DNA of 64,000 nucleotides from Nocardioides sp. SYSU D00038 (GTDB taxonomy: Bacteria; Actinomycetota; Actinomycetes; Propionibacteriales; Nocardioidaceae). The DNA lies in NCBI RefSeq assembly GCF_016924665.1, contig NZ_JAFFJT010000017.1, forward strand, positions 1-64,000. Direction: 5' to 3'. The notes under the pieces were generated by a model that saw nothing but the letters and a program-made list of their open reading frames with translations, had not been told where the DNA came from and did not search any database. Below are positions 30,505 through 39,700 of this stretch, in pieces; the stretch's first letter is position 1, and each line of letters opens with the position of its first letter. The position numbers and the translations under genes are program-made.

Positions 30505-31485
30505 ATGGGTCGTGAGGTCGAAGTCCTCGTCGCCGGCGGCGGCGGATTCATCGGCGGTCACCTGGTCGCCGACCTCGTCCGGCAGGGCAAGACGGTGCGC
30601 TCCGTCGACGTCAAGCCGTTCGACGAGTGGTACCAGGTGCACGAGGGCGTGGAGAACGTCCAGGCCGACCTGTCCCACCTCGACGCCGCGCTGGCCCAGA
30701 CCGAGGGCGCGCGCGAGGTCTACATGCTCGCCGCCGACATGGGCGGCATGGGCTTCATCGAGAACAACAAGGCGCTCTGCATGCTCTCGGTGCTGACCAG
30801 CACCCACATGCTCCAGGCCGCGCAGCAGCACGGCGTCGAGCGCTACTTCTACTCCTCCTCGGCCTGCGTCTACGCCGCCGACAAGCAGACCGACACCGAC
30901 ATCACCGCGCTCAAGGAGTCCGACGCCTACCCGGCGATGCCCGAGGACGGCTACGGCTGGGAGAAGCTGTTCACCGAGCGGATGTGCCGCCACTTCGCCG
31001 AGGACTTCGGGCTCACCACCCGAGTCGCGCGCTACCACAACGTCTACGGCCCCGAGGGCACCTGGACCGGTGGGCGCGAGAAGGCGCCGGCGGCGGTGTG
31101 CCGCAAGATCGCCGAGGCCGAGATCTCCGGCCGCCACGAGATCGAGATCTGGGGCGACGGCGAGCAGACCCGCAGCTTCATGTACATCGACGACTGCGTG
31201 CAGGGCTCGCAGATGATCCTCGCCGGCGACAGCGGCGAGCCGGTCAACCTCGGGAGCTCCGAGCTGGTCTCGATCAACCAGCTCGTCGACATCGTCGAGG
31301 GCATCGCGGGCATCCGCTGCGAGCGCAACTACAAGCTCGACGCGCCCCAGGGTGTGCGCGGCCGCAACTCCGACAACACGCAGATCCAGGCCACCTACGG
31401 GTGGGAGCCCTCGATCAGCCTCGCCGACGGCCTCGCGTCGACCTACGCCTGGGTCTACGACCAGGTCAAGCGTTCGCAGGGCTGA
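30505..31485 (+). CDS. GDP-mannose 3,5-epimerase-like NAD-dependent epimerase
   Basis: This 326-residue SDR enzyme has the Rossmann motif GGGGFIGG (11-18), catalytic Y150-x3-K154 and the hallmarks of GDP-mannose 3,5-epimerase: ADMGGMGFIENN (78-89), SSACVY with Cys121, Lys193 in GREKAPAAVCRK, WGDGEQTRSF and GVRGRNSDNT. Plant GME turns GDP-D-mannose into GDP-L-galactose or L-gulose. A bacterial copy beside glycosyltransferases suggests an unusual hexose in the exopolysaccharide. Activity is inferred from residue conservation. The ATG is preceded by AAGGGA. It opens the polysaccharide cluster. Confidence 0.88.
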   Translation: MGREVEVLVAGGGGFIGGHLVADLVRQGKTVRSVDVKPFDEWYQVHEGVENVQADLSHLDAALAQTEGAREVYMLAADMGGMGFIENNKALCMLSVLTSTHMLQAAQQHGVERYFYSSSACVYAADKQTDTDITALKESDAYPAMPEDGYGWEKLFTERMCRHFAEDFGLTTRVARYHNVYGPEGTWTGGREKAPAAVCRKIAEAEISGRHEIEIWGDGEQTRSFMYIDDCVQGSQMILAGDSGEPVNLGSSELVSINQLVDIVEGIAGIRCERNYKLDAPQGVRGRNSDNTQIQATYGWEPSISLADGLASTYAWVYDQVKRSQG

Positions 31486-31495
31486 GGCAACGACC

Positions 31496-32683
31496 TTGCG
31501 CATCCTCGTCCACGACTACAGCGGCCACCCCTTCCAGGTGGAGCTGAGCCGCGAGCTGGCCCGCCGCGGCCACTCGGTCACGCACTCCTACTCCGAGCTG
31601 TACGTCTCGGGGAAGGGGCACCTCGTGGCGCAGCCGGGCGAGACCATCACCTTCGACTCGATCGGGCGCGGCCAGGTCGCGCACAAGTCGTTCGCGCGTC
31701 GCCTCGTCCAGGAGGTCACCCAGGGCTTCGAGCTGGCCCGGCACGTACGCCGGGTCCGGCCCGACGTGGCGCTGATGTCCAACGTTCAGACCGCGACCCT
31801 GGCGGTGTTCGCCGTGTTCGCCGTGGTCTTCCGCATCCCGTGGGTGCTGTGGCACCAGGACGTCTACTCCATCGCGGTCCGCTCGTTCGCCGGGGCCAAG
31901 CTCTCGCGCCACTACCAGCTGGTGGCCGCCGGCGTGGAGGCCGGCGAGAAGTTCGCCTCGCGCCGCGCCGCGGCCGTGGTCGCCATCGCCGACTCCTTCA
32001 TCCCGGTGCACGAGGGCTGGGGCACCGCCGACAAGGTCAGCGTGATCCCCAACTGGGCGCCGCTCGACGAGATCTACCCCGTCGACCGCAAGAACGACTG
32101 GGCGGTCGAGCAGCAGCTCGACGACACCCGCACGATCCTCTACTCCGGCACCCTGGGGCTCAAGCACAACCCCGGCCTGCTCGTCGGCCTGGCCCGCCGG
32201 GTCATCGACCGGGGCCAGCCGGTGCGGCTGGTGGTCGTCAACGAGGGGCCGGCCGTCGAGCTGATCCGCGACGAGGCCGCCCGGCTCGACGTACCCGTCA
32301 CGCTGCTGCCGTTCCAGCCCTACGAGCGCCTGCCCGAGGTGCTCGGCTCCGGCGACCTGCTGGTGGTGCTGCTCGACCAGACCGCCGGCGCGTTCTCGGT
32401 GCCGTCGAAGACGCTCTCCTACCTGTGCGCCGGCCGACCGGTGCTGGGCCTGATGCCGGCCGAGAACCTCGCTGCGCAGCTCATCGACCAGGTCGACGGC
32501 TGCGTGCTGCCCGCCCTGGAGTCCTCGCTCGACGAGGCCGCCGACTGGACCGTCGAGCTGCTCGGCGACGCCGAGCGGCGCGAGGAGCTCGGGGCCGCCG
32601 CGCGGCGCCTGGCCGAGGCGGAGTTCGCGCTGCAGGGCTCGGCCGACCGCTTCGAGGCGATCCTGACCCGGGTGGCGCGATGA
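31496..32683 (+). CDS. WcaI-like GT4 glycosyltransferase
   Basis: This 395-residue GT-B enzyme has an N-terminal LRILVHDYSGHPFQVEL-type start and a C-terminal nucleotide-sugar domain with ILYSGTLGLKHNPGLL and a late AGAFSVPSKTLSYLCAGRPVLG. It is closest to WcaI-type family-4 transferases of exopolysaccharide loci. The TTG at 31496 is the best start, as residues before it are not family-like and GAGG lies upstream. It follows the epimerase by ten bases and overlaps the next gene as ATGA. Donor and acceptor are unknown. Confidence 0.85.
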   Translation: MRILVHDYSGHPFQVELSRELARRGHSVTHSYSELYVSGKGHLVAQPGETITFDSIGRGQVAHKSFARRLVQEVTQGFELARHVRRVRPDVALMSNVQTATLAVFAVFAVVFRIPWVLWHQDVYSIAVRSFAGAKLSRHYQLVAAGVEAGEKFASRRAAAVVAIADSFIPVHEGWGTADKVSVIPNWAPLDEIYPVDRKNDWAVEQQLDDTRTILYSGTLGLKHNPGLLVGLARRVIDRGQPVRLVVVNEGPAVELIRDEAARLDVPVTLLPFQPYERLPEVLGSGDLLVVLLDQTAGAFSVPSKTLSYLCAGRPVLGLMPAENLAAQLIDQVDGCVLPALESSLDEAADWTVELLGDAERREELGAAARRLAEAEFALQGSADRFEAILTRVAR

Positions 32684-33474
32684 CGACCTCCGACCAGGTG
32701 CAGACACCGATGGACGCCGCGGTCGCGAGCCGACCGGCGACCGGCGCGCCGGCCGTCGTCGTGCTCGGCCCCAAGACCCGCCTGGGCCGGGCCCTGGTCG
32801 CTCGGGCGCTCGCCGCCGGGACCCCTGCCTACGTCGTCGCCCGCGACGACGCAGACGCCGCGGCGCTGGCCGAGCTCGGCGCGACCGTGCTGCGTGGCCC
32901 GGACACCGCGACGCTGGCCGCCGCCGGCCACGCCCGCCTCGCCGTGCACGTCTGCGCGCTCGGCCCGGTGCACCCCGACCAGCCCGAGACCGCCGCCGAG
33001 GCCGAGCGGGTCGCCCGCGACCTCGCGCTGCTCGAGGCGGTCGTCGACGCCGCCGCCGGTGCGCCGGTGCACGTCGTGCTCGTCTCCACCGTGATCGCCC
33101 TCGCGCCGGGCGCGGACCGCCGTTACTACGGCGGTTGGAAGGCGCTGGTCGAAGAAGACGTGCGGGACCGGCTCGCGAGCCGCCCCGCCGTGGAGCTCTC
33201 GGTGCTCTACCCCGGACGCCTGGTCGAACAGACCGAGCGCCGTCGGCCCTGGCACCGGCTCCACACCTCGTACGCGCGGCTCGCCGCCCACGTCGAGAAG
33301 GCGAGCCTCGGTGGCTCGTCGTCCCGCGTGGTCGGGCTCGACGCGCGGGCGTGGTTGTTCACCCGTGGTGCGTCACTCGTTCTCCGCCCCACCCCGGTCG
33401 TCCGTGACGCGCAAGGTCGCCGCGCGGTCGGACCGGGTGCTCCGGCGGAGGAGAAGGCAGGGGAATCCCGATGA
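32680..33474 (+). CDS. NAD(P)-binding sugar dehydratase/reductase-like protein
   Basis: This 264-residue protein has a Rossmann-type N-terminus (VVVLGPKTRLGRALVARAL) and, after TVIALAPGADRRYYGGWKALVE, a Y-x3-K-like YGGWK that fits an SDR active site. It is divergent from named families. Its position, with ATGA overlaps at both ends between two transferases, indicates a role in sugar-nucleotide or lipid-linked sugar modification. The ORF's C-terminus is basic and low in structure. Confidence 0.65.
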   Translation: MTTSDQVQTPMDAAVASRPATGAPAVVVLGPKTRLGRALVARALAAGTPAYVVARDDADAAALAELGATVLRGPDTATLAAAGHARLAVHVCALGPVHPDQPETAAEAERVARDLALLEAVVDAAAGAPVHVVLVSTVIALAPGADRRYYGGWKALVEEDVRDRLASRPAVELSVLYPGRLVEQTERRRPWHRLHTSYARLAAHVEKASLGGSSSRVVGLDARAWLFTRGASLVLRPTPVVRDAQGRRAVGPGAPAEEKAGESR

Positions 33475-34325
33475 AGCTCAAGCGCGCGTTCGACCTGGTG
33501 CTCGTGACCCTGGCTGCGGTCGCGTGGGTGCCGACCCTGCTCGTCAGCATGCTGGCGGTGCTGGTCTTCGCCGGACGGCCGGTGTTCTACCGCTCCATGC
33601 GGCGGGTGTCGCCGGGTCGGACCATCCGCCTGGTGAAGTTCCGCACGATGGTCAAGAACGCCGCCGAGCTGGTCAACCGCTCCACGGTGCCGGTCGACGA
33701 CAACGTCCGCTTCCTCAACATCCCGCCGGACTCCCCGCTCTACACCAAGGTGGGCCGCGCCCTCGAGCGCTGCGGCGTCACCGAGCTTCCGCAGCTGCTC
33801 CACGTCGTGCGCGGCGAGATGAGCCTGATCGGCAACCGCCCGCTGCCCGAGAACGTCATCGAGTGCCTGGTCGAGGAGTACCCCTACGCCGAGGGCCGGT
33901 TCCTCACCAAGGCCGGGCTCACCGGCCCCACCCAGCTGGTGGGCCGGGCGGCGCTCACCGACGAGGAGCGCCTCCAGCTCGAGATCTCCTACTGCAAGGG
34001 CAGCCTGCGCGACTACTCGCTGCTGCTCGACTTCGAGATCCTGCTGCTCACCGTGCTCATCGCGATCGGCATCAAGCGGCCGCTGACCCACGCGGAGGTG
34101 CTGGCCAAGGTCGAGAAGCGCACCGGCGGCGCGCCGCTGGACGTCGTGCTGGCGCCCCCTGCCGGCGGCCCGCGGATCGAGGTCGCCACCGAGCCGATCG
34201 TGATCGCCGAGCCGGCGCCGGTCGTCGAGGTCCCCGAGGTCACCCACGTCACCGAGATCGCGCCCAGCCTGCACGTCCCCAGCGGCGTCGCCGGCGCCCC
34301 GCAGGCGGCCGGCCAGTCCGGCTGA
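33471..34325 (+). CDS. Polyprenyl-phosphate sugar-1-phosphate transferase
   Basis: This 284-residue enzyme of the bacterial sugar transferase (WcaJ/PssY) family starts exopolysaccharide repeat synthesis by placing a sugar-1-phosphate on undecaprenyl phosphate. It has one N-terminal membrane helix (about 10-33), the KFRTM motif (56-60), and the ELPQLLHVVRGEMSLIGNRP block (about 105-124). It is monotopic, without the extra helices of WbaP. The last 60 residues are an unusual Pro/Val/Glu-rich tail. It is the last gene of the cluster. A short CACCCG-TT-CGGGTG hairpin at 34344 follows the stop. Confidence 0.9.
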   Translation: MKLKRAFDLVLVTLAAVAWVPTLLVSMLAVLVFAGRPVFYRSMRRVSPGRTIRLVKFRTMVKNAAELVNRSTVPVDDNVRFLNIPPDSPLYTKVGRALERCGVTELPQLLHVVRGEMSLIGNRPLPENVIECLVEEYPYAEGRFLTKAGLTGPTQLVGRAALTDEERLQLEISYCKGSLRDYSLLLDFEILLLTVLIAIGIKRPLTHAEVLAKVEKRTGGAPLDVVLAPPAGGPRIEVATEPIVIAEPAPVVEVPEVTHVTEIAPSLHVPSGVAGAPQAAGQSG

Positions 34326-34465
34326 CCCCCGGAACCTCCCGGCCACCCGTTCGGGTGTGACCCGCGGAGGCGCTGGGTATCGGTCGGCACGGCCCCGGGA
34401 GCCACCGACCTGTCCGCCCGAGGTCACGGGTCCCGTGGACCCGTTCGACCTCGGAAGGGGCTTCC

Positions 34466-36235
34466 ATGGTGAGCTCGGGAGCGGGACTGACCACCGCCGT
34501 CGCGCCGTTGGCGTCGGACACGATCATCGACGCCGGGGCGGTCGACTACCTGATCGTCCTGCTCTACTTCGGCGTCGTCCTCGGCATCGGCGTGCTGGCC
34601 CGGCGCCAGGTCTCCGACTCGATCGACTTCTTCCTCTCCGGCCGTTCGCTGCCCGCGTGGGTCACCGGCCTGGCGTTCATCTCCGCCAACCTCGGCGCCG
34701 TCGAGATCATGGGCATGTCGGCCTCCGGCGCGGAGTTCGGGCTGCCGACGGTCCACTACTTCTGGGTGGGCGCGATCCCCGCGATGCTGTTCCTCGGCGT
34801 CGTGATGATGCCGTTCTACTACGGCTCCAAGGTCCGGTCGGTGCCGGAGTTCATGCTGCGCCGGTTCGGCACCGGGGCCCACCTGGTCAACGCCGTCTCG
34901 TTCGCGGTGGCGCAGCTGCTGATCGCCGGCATCAACCTGTTCCTGCTGGGCACCATCATCCGCGCGCTGCTCGGCTGGTCGCTGTGGGTGGCGCTGGTCG
35001 TGGCCGCGGTCGTCGTCCTCTCCTACATCACCCTGGGCGGGCTCTCGGCGGCGATCTACAACGAGGTGCTGCAGTTCTTCGTGATCGTCGCCTCGCTGCT
35101 CCCGCTCACCCTGCTCGGCCTGCACCGGGTCGGCGGCTGGGACGGGCTGACCGACAAGATCACCCAGGCGGCCGCCGACAACCCCGACACCGCGACCGCA
35201 GCGGAGCAGCTGAACTCCTGGCCCGGCAACGCGCTGTCCGGGTTCAGCTCCGACATCTGGTCGGTCGTCGGCATCGTCTTCGGCCTCGGCTTCGTGCTCT
35301 CCTTCGGCTACTGGACGACGAACTTCGTCGAGGTGCAGCGCGCGATGGCGTCGAACTCCATCTCCGCCGCGCGCAAGACCCCGATCATCGGTGCCTTCCC
35401 CAAGATGTTCGTCCCGTTCATCACGATCGTGCCCGGCATGATCGCCGCCGTCCTCGTCAACGAGATCGCCGACGTGAAGGCGGGGGAGACGGTGGCCGGC
35501 GGGGCCTCCGGCGAAGGGGTGGCCTACAACGACGCCCTGCTCTACCTGATGCGCGACCTGTTGCCCAACGGCCTGCTGGGCCTGGCGATCGCCGGCCTGC
35601 TGGCGGCGTTCATGGCCGGCATGGCGGCGAACATCTCGGCGTTCAACACCGTGCTCAGCTACGACCTGTGGGAGCGCTACGTCGTCAAGGAGCGCGACGA
35701 CGACTACTACCTGAGGGTCGGCCGGGTGGCGACCGTGGTCGCGACGGTGGTGGCGATCTTCACCGCCTCGCTGGCGTCGAACTTCTCGAACATCATGAAC
35801 TACCTGCAGACCCTGTTCGGGTTCTTCAACGCCCCGCTCTTCGCCACCTTCATCCTCGGCATGTTCTGGAAGCGGATGACCGCGACCGCCGGCTGGGTCG
35901 GCCTGGTCGCCGGCACCACCTCGGCCGTGGTGGTCGCGTTCCTCTCCGAGGACGCGTTCGGCTCTGCGAGCACCGGGCTGATCCCGATCGGCGGCCAGGG
36001 CGCGGCGTTCCTCGCGGCGTCGGTCGCGTTCGTGGTCGACGTGGTGCTGAGCATCGTCGTCTCGCTGGTGACCAAGCCCAAGCCGGCCTCCGAGCTCAAG
36101 GGACTCGTCTACTCCGAGACCCCCCGCGAGGACCTGGTCGACGCCGAGGAGGCGTCGTTCCCCTGGTACCGCCGCACCCTCCCCCTCGCCGGCATCGCCC
36201 TGGTGCTGGTCATCGCCCTGAACGCCGTGTTCTGA
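34466..36235 (+). CDS. Sodium:solute symporter (SSS family)
   Basis: This 589-residue membrane protein has about 13-14 transmembrane helices with the LeuT fold of the SSS family. Family features include DFFLSGRSLPAWVTGLAFIS, YNEVLQFF and GYWTTNFVEVQRAMAS-like segments. It is closest to SGLT-type sugar or myo-inositol carriers, but the solute cannot be assigned. A charged loop near residue 335-350 and a C-terminal helix complete the usual layout. GGAAGGGG precedes the ATG. The small protein at 36246 follows ten bases later. Confidence 0.9.
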   Translation: MVSSGAGLTTAVAPLASDTIIDAGAVDYLIVLLYFGVVLGIGVLARRQVSDSIDFFLSGRSLPAWVTGLAFISANLGAVEIMGMSASGAEFGLPTVHYFWVGAIPAMLFLGVVMMPFYYGSKVRSVPEFMLRRFGTGAHLVNAVSFAVAQLLIAGINLFLLGTIIRALLGWSLWVALVVAAVVVLSYITLGGLSAAIYNEVLQFFVIVASLLPLTLLGLHRVGGWDGLTDKITQAAADNPDTATAAEQLNSWPGNALSGFSSDIWSVVGIVFGLGFVLSFGYWTTNFVEVQRAMASNSISAARKTPIIGAFPKMFVPFITIVPGMIAAVLVNEIADVKAGETVAGGASGEGVAYNDALLYLMRDLLPNGLLGLAIAGLLAAFMAGMAANISAFNTVLSYDLWERYVVKERDDDYYLRVGRVATVVATVVAIFTASLASNFSNIMNYLQTLFGFFNAPLFATFILGMFWKRMTATAGWVGLVAGTTSAVVVAFLSEDAFGSASTGLIPIGGQGAAFLAASVAFVVDVVLSIVVSLVTKPKPASELKGLVYSETPREDLVDAEEASFPWYRRTLPLAGIALVLVIALNAVF

Positions 36236-36245
36236 GGAGCCCGAG

Positions 36246-36518
36246 ATGCCCGCACCGACCAAGGCACCCACCCGCCGACACACCGCCGGGGTGCTCGACA
36301 TCCGCAACATCATCGGCGGCCTGCTCGCCGCCTACGGCGTGATCCTCACGCTGATGGGGCTCTTCGGCGACAAGGAGCTCGAGAAGACCGGAGACGTCAA
36401 CGCGAACCTGTGGGCCGGTCTGGCCCTGCTCGCCGTCGGCATCGGGTTCCTGCTCTGGGCGCGCCTCCGGCCCGTCGTGGTGCCCGAGAGCACGCACGAC
36501 GAGGGCGCGGCTGGCTGA
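36246..36518 (+). CDS. Small two-helix membrane protein paired with the symporter
   Basis: This 90-residue protein has two transmembrane helices (about 20-40 and 57-76) separated by an acidic loop (GDKELEKTGDV). It starts ten bases after the symporter stop with GAGGAG immediately upstream. Similar small proteins commonly accompany SSS transporters in actinobacteria and may stabilise them. No enzymatic motif is present. Confidence 0.75.
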   Translation: MPAPTKAPTRRHTAGVLDIRNIIGGLLAAYGVILTLMGLFGDKELEKTGDVNANLWAGLALLAVGIGFLLWARLRPVVVPESTHDEGAAG

Positions 36519-36536
36519 GGCCGCTGCTAGGGGCTT

Positions 36537-36720
36537 GGAATCCCCGGTCGACCGGGTTCCCCGAGTTGTCGGGCGTTGCCGTGCCCGACAACATCGAGAA
36601 CTGCCCGACAAGTGGGGCTGCGCGAGCGGGGTGGCGAGGGTTTCCCCGGTGAACCGGGGAAACCCTCACTTGTCGGCCGGAACTCTGGCCGAGAGGTCGA
36701 GGTTCTGGCCGAGAAGTCCG
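36537..36720. repeat. Family-2 composite palindromes between convergent genes
   Basis: This gene-free interval holds GGAATCCCCGGTCGACCGGG at 36537, a hairpin with perfect ten-base stem GTTGTCGGGC/GCCCGACAAC (36565-36574 and 36583-36592), and a 13-base-arm palindrome beginning GGGTTTCCCCGGT (36638-36665). A conserved tail follows with GGCCGAGAGGTCGAGGTTCT near 36688. The same palindrome-plus-tail order is found at 51014-51103. The hairpins may also terminate the symporter transcript. Confidence 0.75.
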
Positions 36721-36733
36721 GCCGGATCGCGAC

Positions 36734-39700
36734 TCAGAGGTCGAACAGCGAGCCGCCCTCGGTGAGGTCGACGTCGGTCTTCGGCGCGTGCGCGTCGCCG
36801 GAGGACGCCGGCTTCGACGACTGCTTCGGCTGGGCCGGCTCGTCCTCGTCGGCTCCGTCGTCCTCCTCAGCCTCGTCAGCCTCGTCAGCCTCGTCCTCGG
36901 GCTCGGGCTCGCTTGCCTGAACCTCCTCGGCGTCCTCGGCGTCGACCTCCGACTCTGCCCAAGCGGCGTCCTCGGCAGGCTCGGCGTCTGCTGCGGACTC
37001 CGGGTCCGGGGTGGCGTCGCCGTTCGCCGCGGCGGTGGCCGCCGCGCTGAGGTCCGCTCCGGAGGTGGTCGTCGGCTCGAGCTCCGCGTTCGGCTCCGGC
37101 TCGGCCTTGGACTCGGACTCCGGCTCGGACGCCGGCTCCGGCTCCGGGCGGGACTCCGCCGCCTTGGCCACCGGGGCAGCCGGGGCCTCGATGTCGAACA
37201 GCGACCCGCCCTCGGGGATCGTCGACGCCGGCGCAGGGGCCGTCGCGGGCGGCTCCTCCGTGGCCGCCTCCGGCTTCTCCTCGGGCGCGGCCTCCGCCTC
37301 GGGCTCGGCCGTCGGCTCCGGCTCGGACGTCTCGGGCTCGACCGCCTTCGCCTCGGTCTCTGCCGGCACCGGCTCGGGGGCAGCGATGTCGAACAGCGAG
37401 CCGCCGGAGCCGAGGTCGGCCGCGGGCTTGGCGGGCGCGGGCTTGGCGGCCTCGGCCTCCACCTGCGCAGCCGCGGGCTCGACCTCCTTGTCGGTCTGCT
37501 CCTCGGACCGGGAAGCCGCTTCGGTCTTCGGTGCGGGCTCGTCGGCCTGCAGGTCGAACAGCGAGCCGCCCGAGCCCAGGTCGGCGGTCGGGGCGGCGGA
37601 CGCCTCCGCCGGCTCGGCAGCCTCGGATGCCGGCTCCGCAGCCTTCGGCGCCGGCTCCGCCGGGGCGCTGTCGCCGCCGAGGTCGAAGAGCGAGCCCCCG
37701 CTGCCCAGCTCGTCGGCCGGGTCGGCCGCGGGCTCGGACTCGGCCGCGGCGGTCTCGGCGTTCTTCTCGGGGACCGACTCGGCCTTCGCCGAGGGCGTGG
37801 TGTCACCGGGGCCGTCGAACAGCGACGAGGGGTCGTCGAACAGCGAGCCCCCGGCCTGCTCGGCGGCCTTCGCCTCCTCGGCGGGCGCCTTGCCCGGCGC
37901 GGCGGTCTCGGACTCGGCCGGGTCGTCGAACAGCGACGAGCCGCCCGAGGCCTTGGCGGCCGGGCCGGCGTCGGCGGTCTCGGTGACGGTGTCGTCGGTG
38001 ATCGTCTCGTCGCCCGCCTCGGGCTCGGCCTTGGTCGCGACGTCGTCGTCGGTCGGACGGGCCTTCGCCGCCGGGGCCGCCGCCGGTGCCGCCGCCGGCG
38101 ACGACCCGTTCGCCGATCCGTTCGCCGCACCGGCGCCCGGGGCGAGCTTGGTGGCCATCTCGCCCTTGACCGACGCCAGCAGCATCTGGGCGACGTCGAG
38201 GACCTCGACCTCCTCGCGGGCCTCGCCACGCGACTGCGCCGCGGTCAGGCCGTCGGAGAGCATCACGCGGCAGAACGGGCAGCCGACCGCGATCTGGTCG
38301 GCACCGGTGCCGACGGCCTCGTTGGTGCGGTTGACGTTGATCCGCTCGCCGAGGTTCTCCTCCATCCACATCCGGGCACCGCCGGCGCCGCAGCAGAACG
38401 ACCGCTCGCTGTTGCGCTCCATCTCGACGTACTCCGCGCCCGGGAGCACCTGCAGCAGCTCGCGCGGCGGCGAGTAGACGCCGTTGTGGCGGCCGACGTA
38501 GCAGGGGTCGTGGTAGGTGATCGAGCGCTTGTGGGCGCCAGCGCCGTCGCCGACGGGCGTCAGCCGGCCCTCGCGCACCAGGCGGTTGAGCAGCTGGGTG
38601 TGGTGCACCACCTCGAGCTCGACGCCGAACTGCTGGTACTCGTTCTTGAGCGTGTTGAAGCAGTGGGCGCAGGTCGAGACGACCTTCTTGACCTTGTACT
38701 CCTTGAAGACCTCGGCGTTCTGCTGCGCGAGACCCTGGAACACGAACTCGTTGCCGGCGCGGCGGGCGGGGTCGCCCGAGCAGGTCTCGCCGTTGCCGAG
38801 GACTCCGAACGACACGCCGGCGAGGTCGAGCAGCTCGGCGACCGCGCGCGTGGTCTTCTTGGCGCGGTCCTCGTAGGCGCCGGCGCAGCCGACCCAGAAC
38901 AGCCAGTCGACCTCGTCGAGCGACTCGACCGTCTCGCCGACGACCTTGACCTCGAACGGCAGGTCCTTGGCCCAGTCCATCCGCGCGGAGGCGGACATGT
39001 TCCAGGGGTTGCCCTTGTTCTCCAAGCCCTTGAAGAGGCCGTTGAGCTCGGTGGGGAAGTTCGACTCGACCAGCACCTGGTAGCGACGCATGTCGACGAT
39101 GTGGTCGACGTGCTCGATGTCGACGGGGCACTGCTGCACGCAGGCGCCGCAGGTGGTGCACGACCACAGCACGTCCTCGTCGATGACGAAGTCGCCGCCG
39201 GGCGGGTTGTAGAACCAGTCGGTCACCTCGGCGCCGGCCCCGGCGCTGGCGTCGGCGTCGGTCTTGCCGACCAGGGTCCGCGTGGTCCCGTCGCCCTCGC
39301 CCTCCACCGACGGCGCCGCCGCGTGGGCGTACGCCGCGTCGCGCAGCCCCATGACGAGCAGCTTGGGCGAGAGTGGCTTCTCGGTGTTCCAGGCCGGGCA
39401 CTGGCTCTGGCAGCGACCGCACTCGGTGCAGGTCGTGAAGTCGAGGATCCCCTTCCACGAGAAGTCCTCGACCGAGCCGACGCCCAGCCGGCTGTCCTCG
39501 TCGAGGTCGTCGATGTCGTCGAGCGTGACCGGCTTGCCGGCCGACAGCAGCGGCTTGGCAGCGCCGAGCGCCGTCCGGCCGGAGGGCTCGCGCTTGAACC
39601 AGATGTTGAACCAGGCGGTGAACCGGTGCCAGGCCACACCCATCGTCAGGTTGCGGCTGATCACGATCAGCCACGCCATCGCCAGCAGGATCTTGATCAT

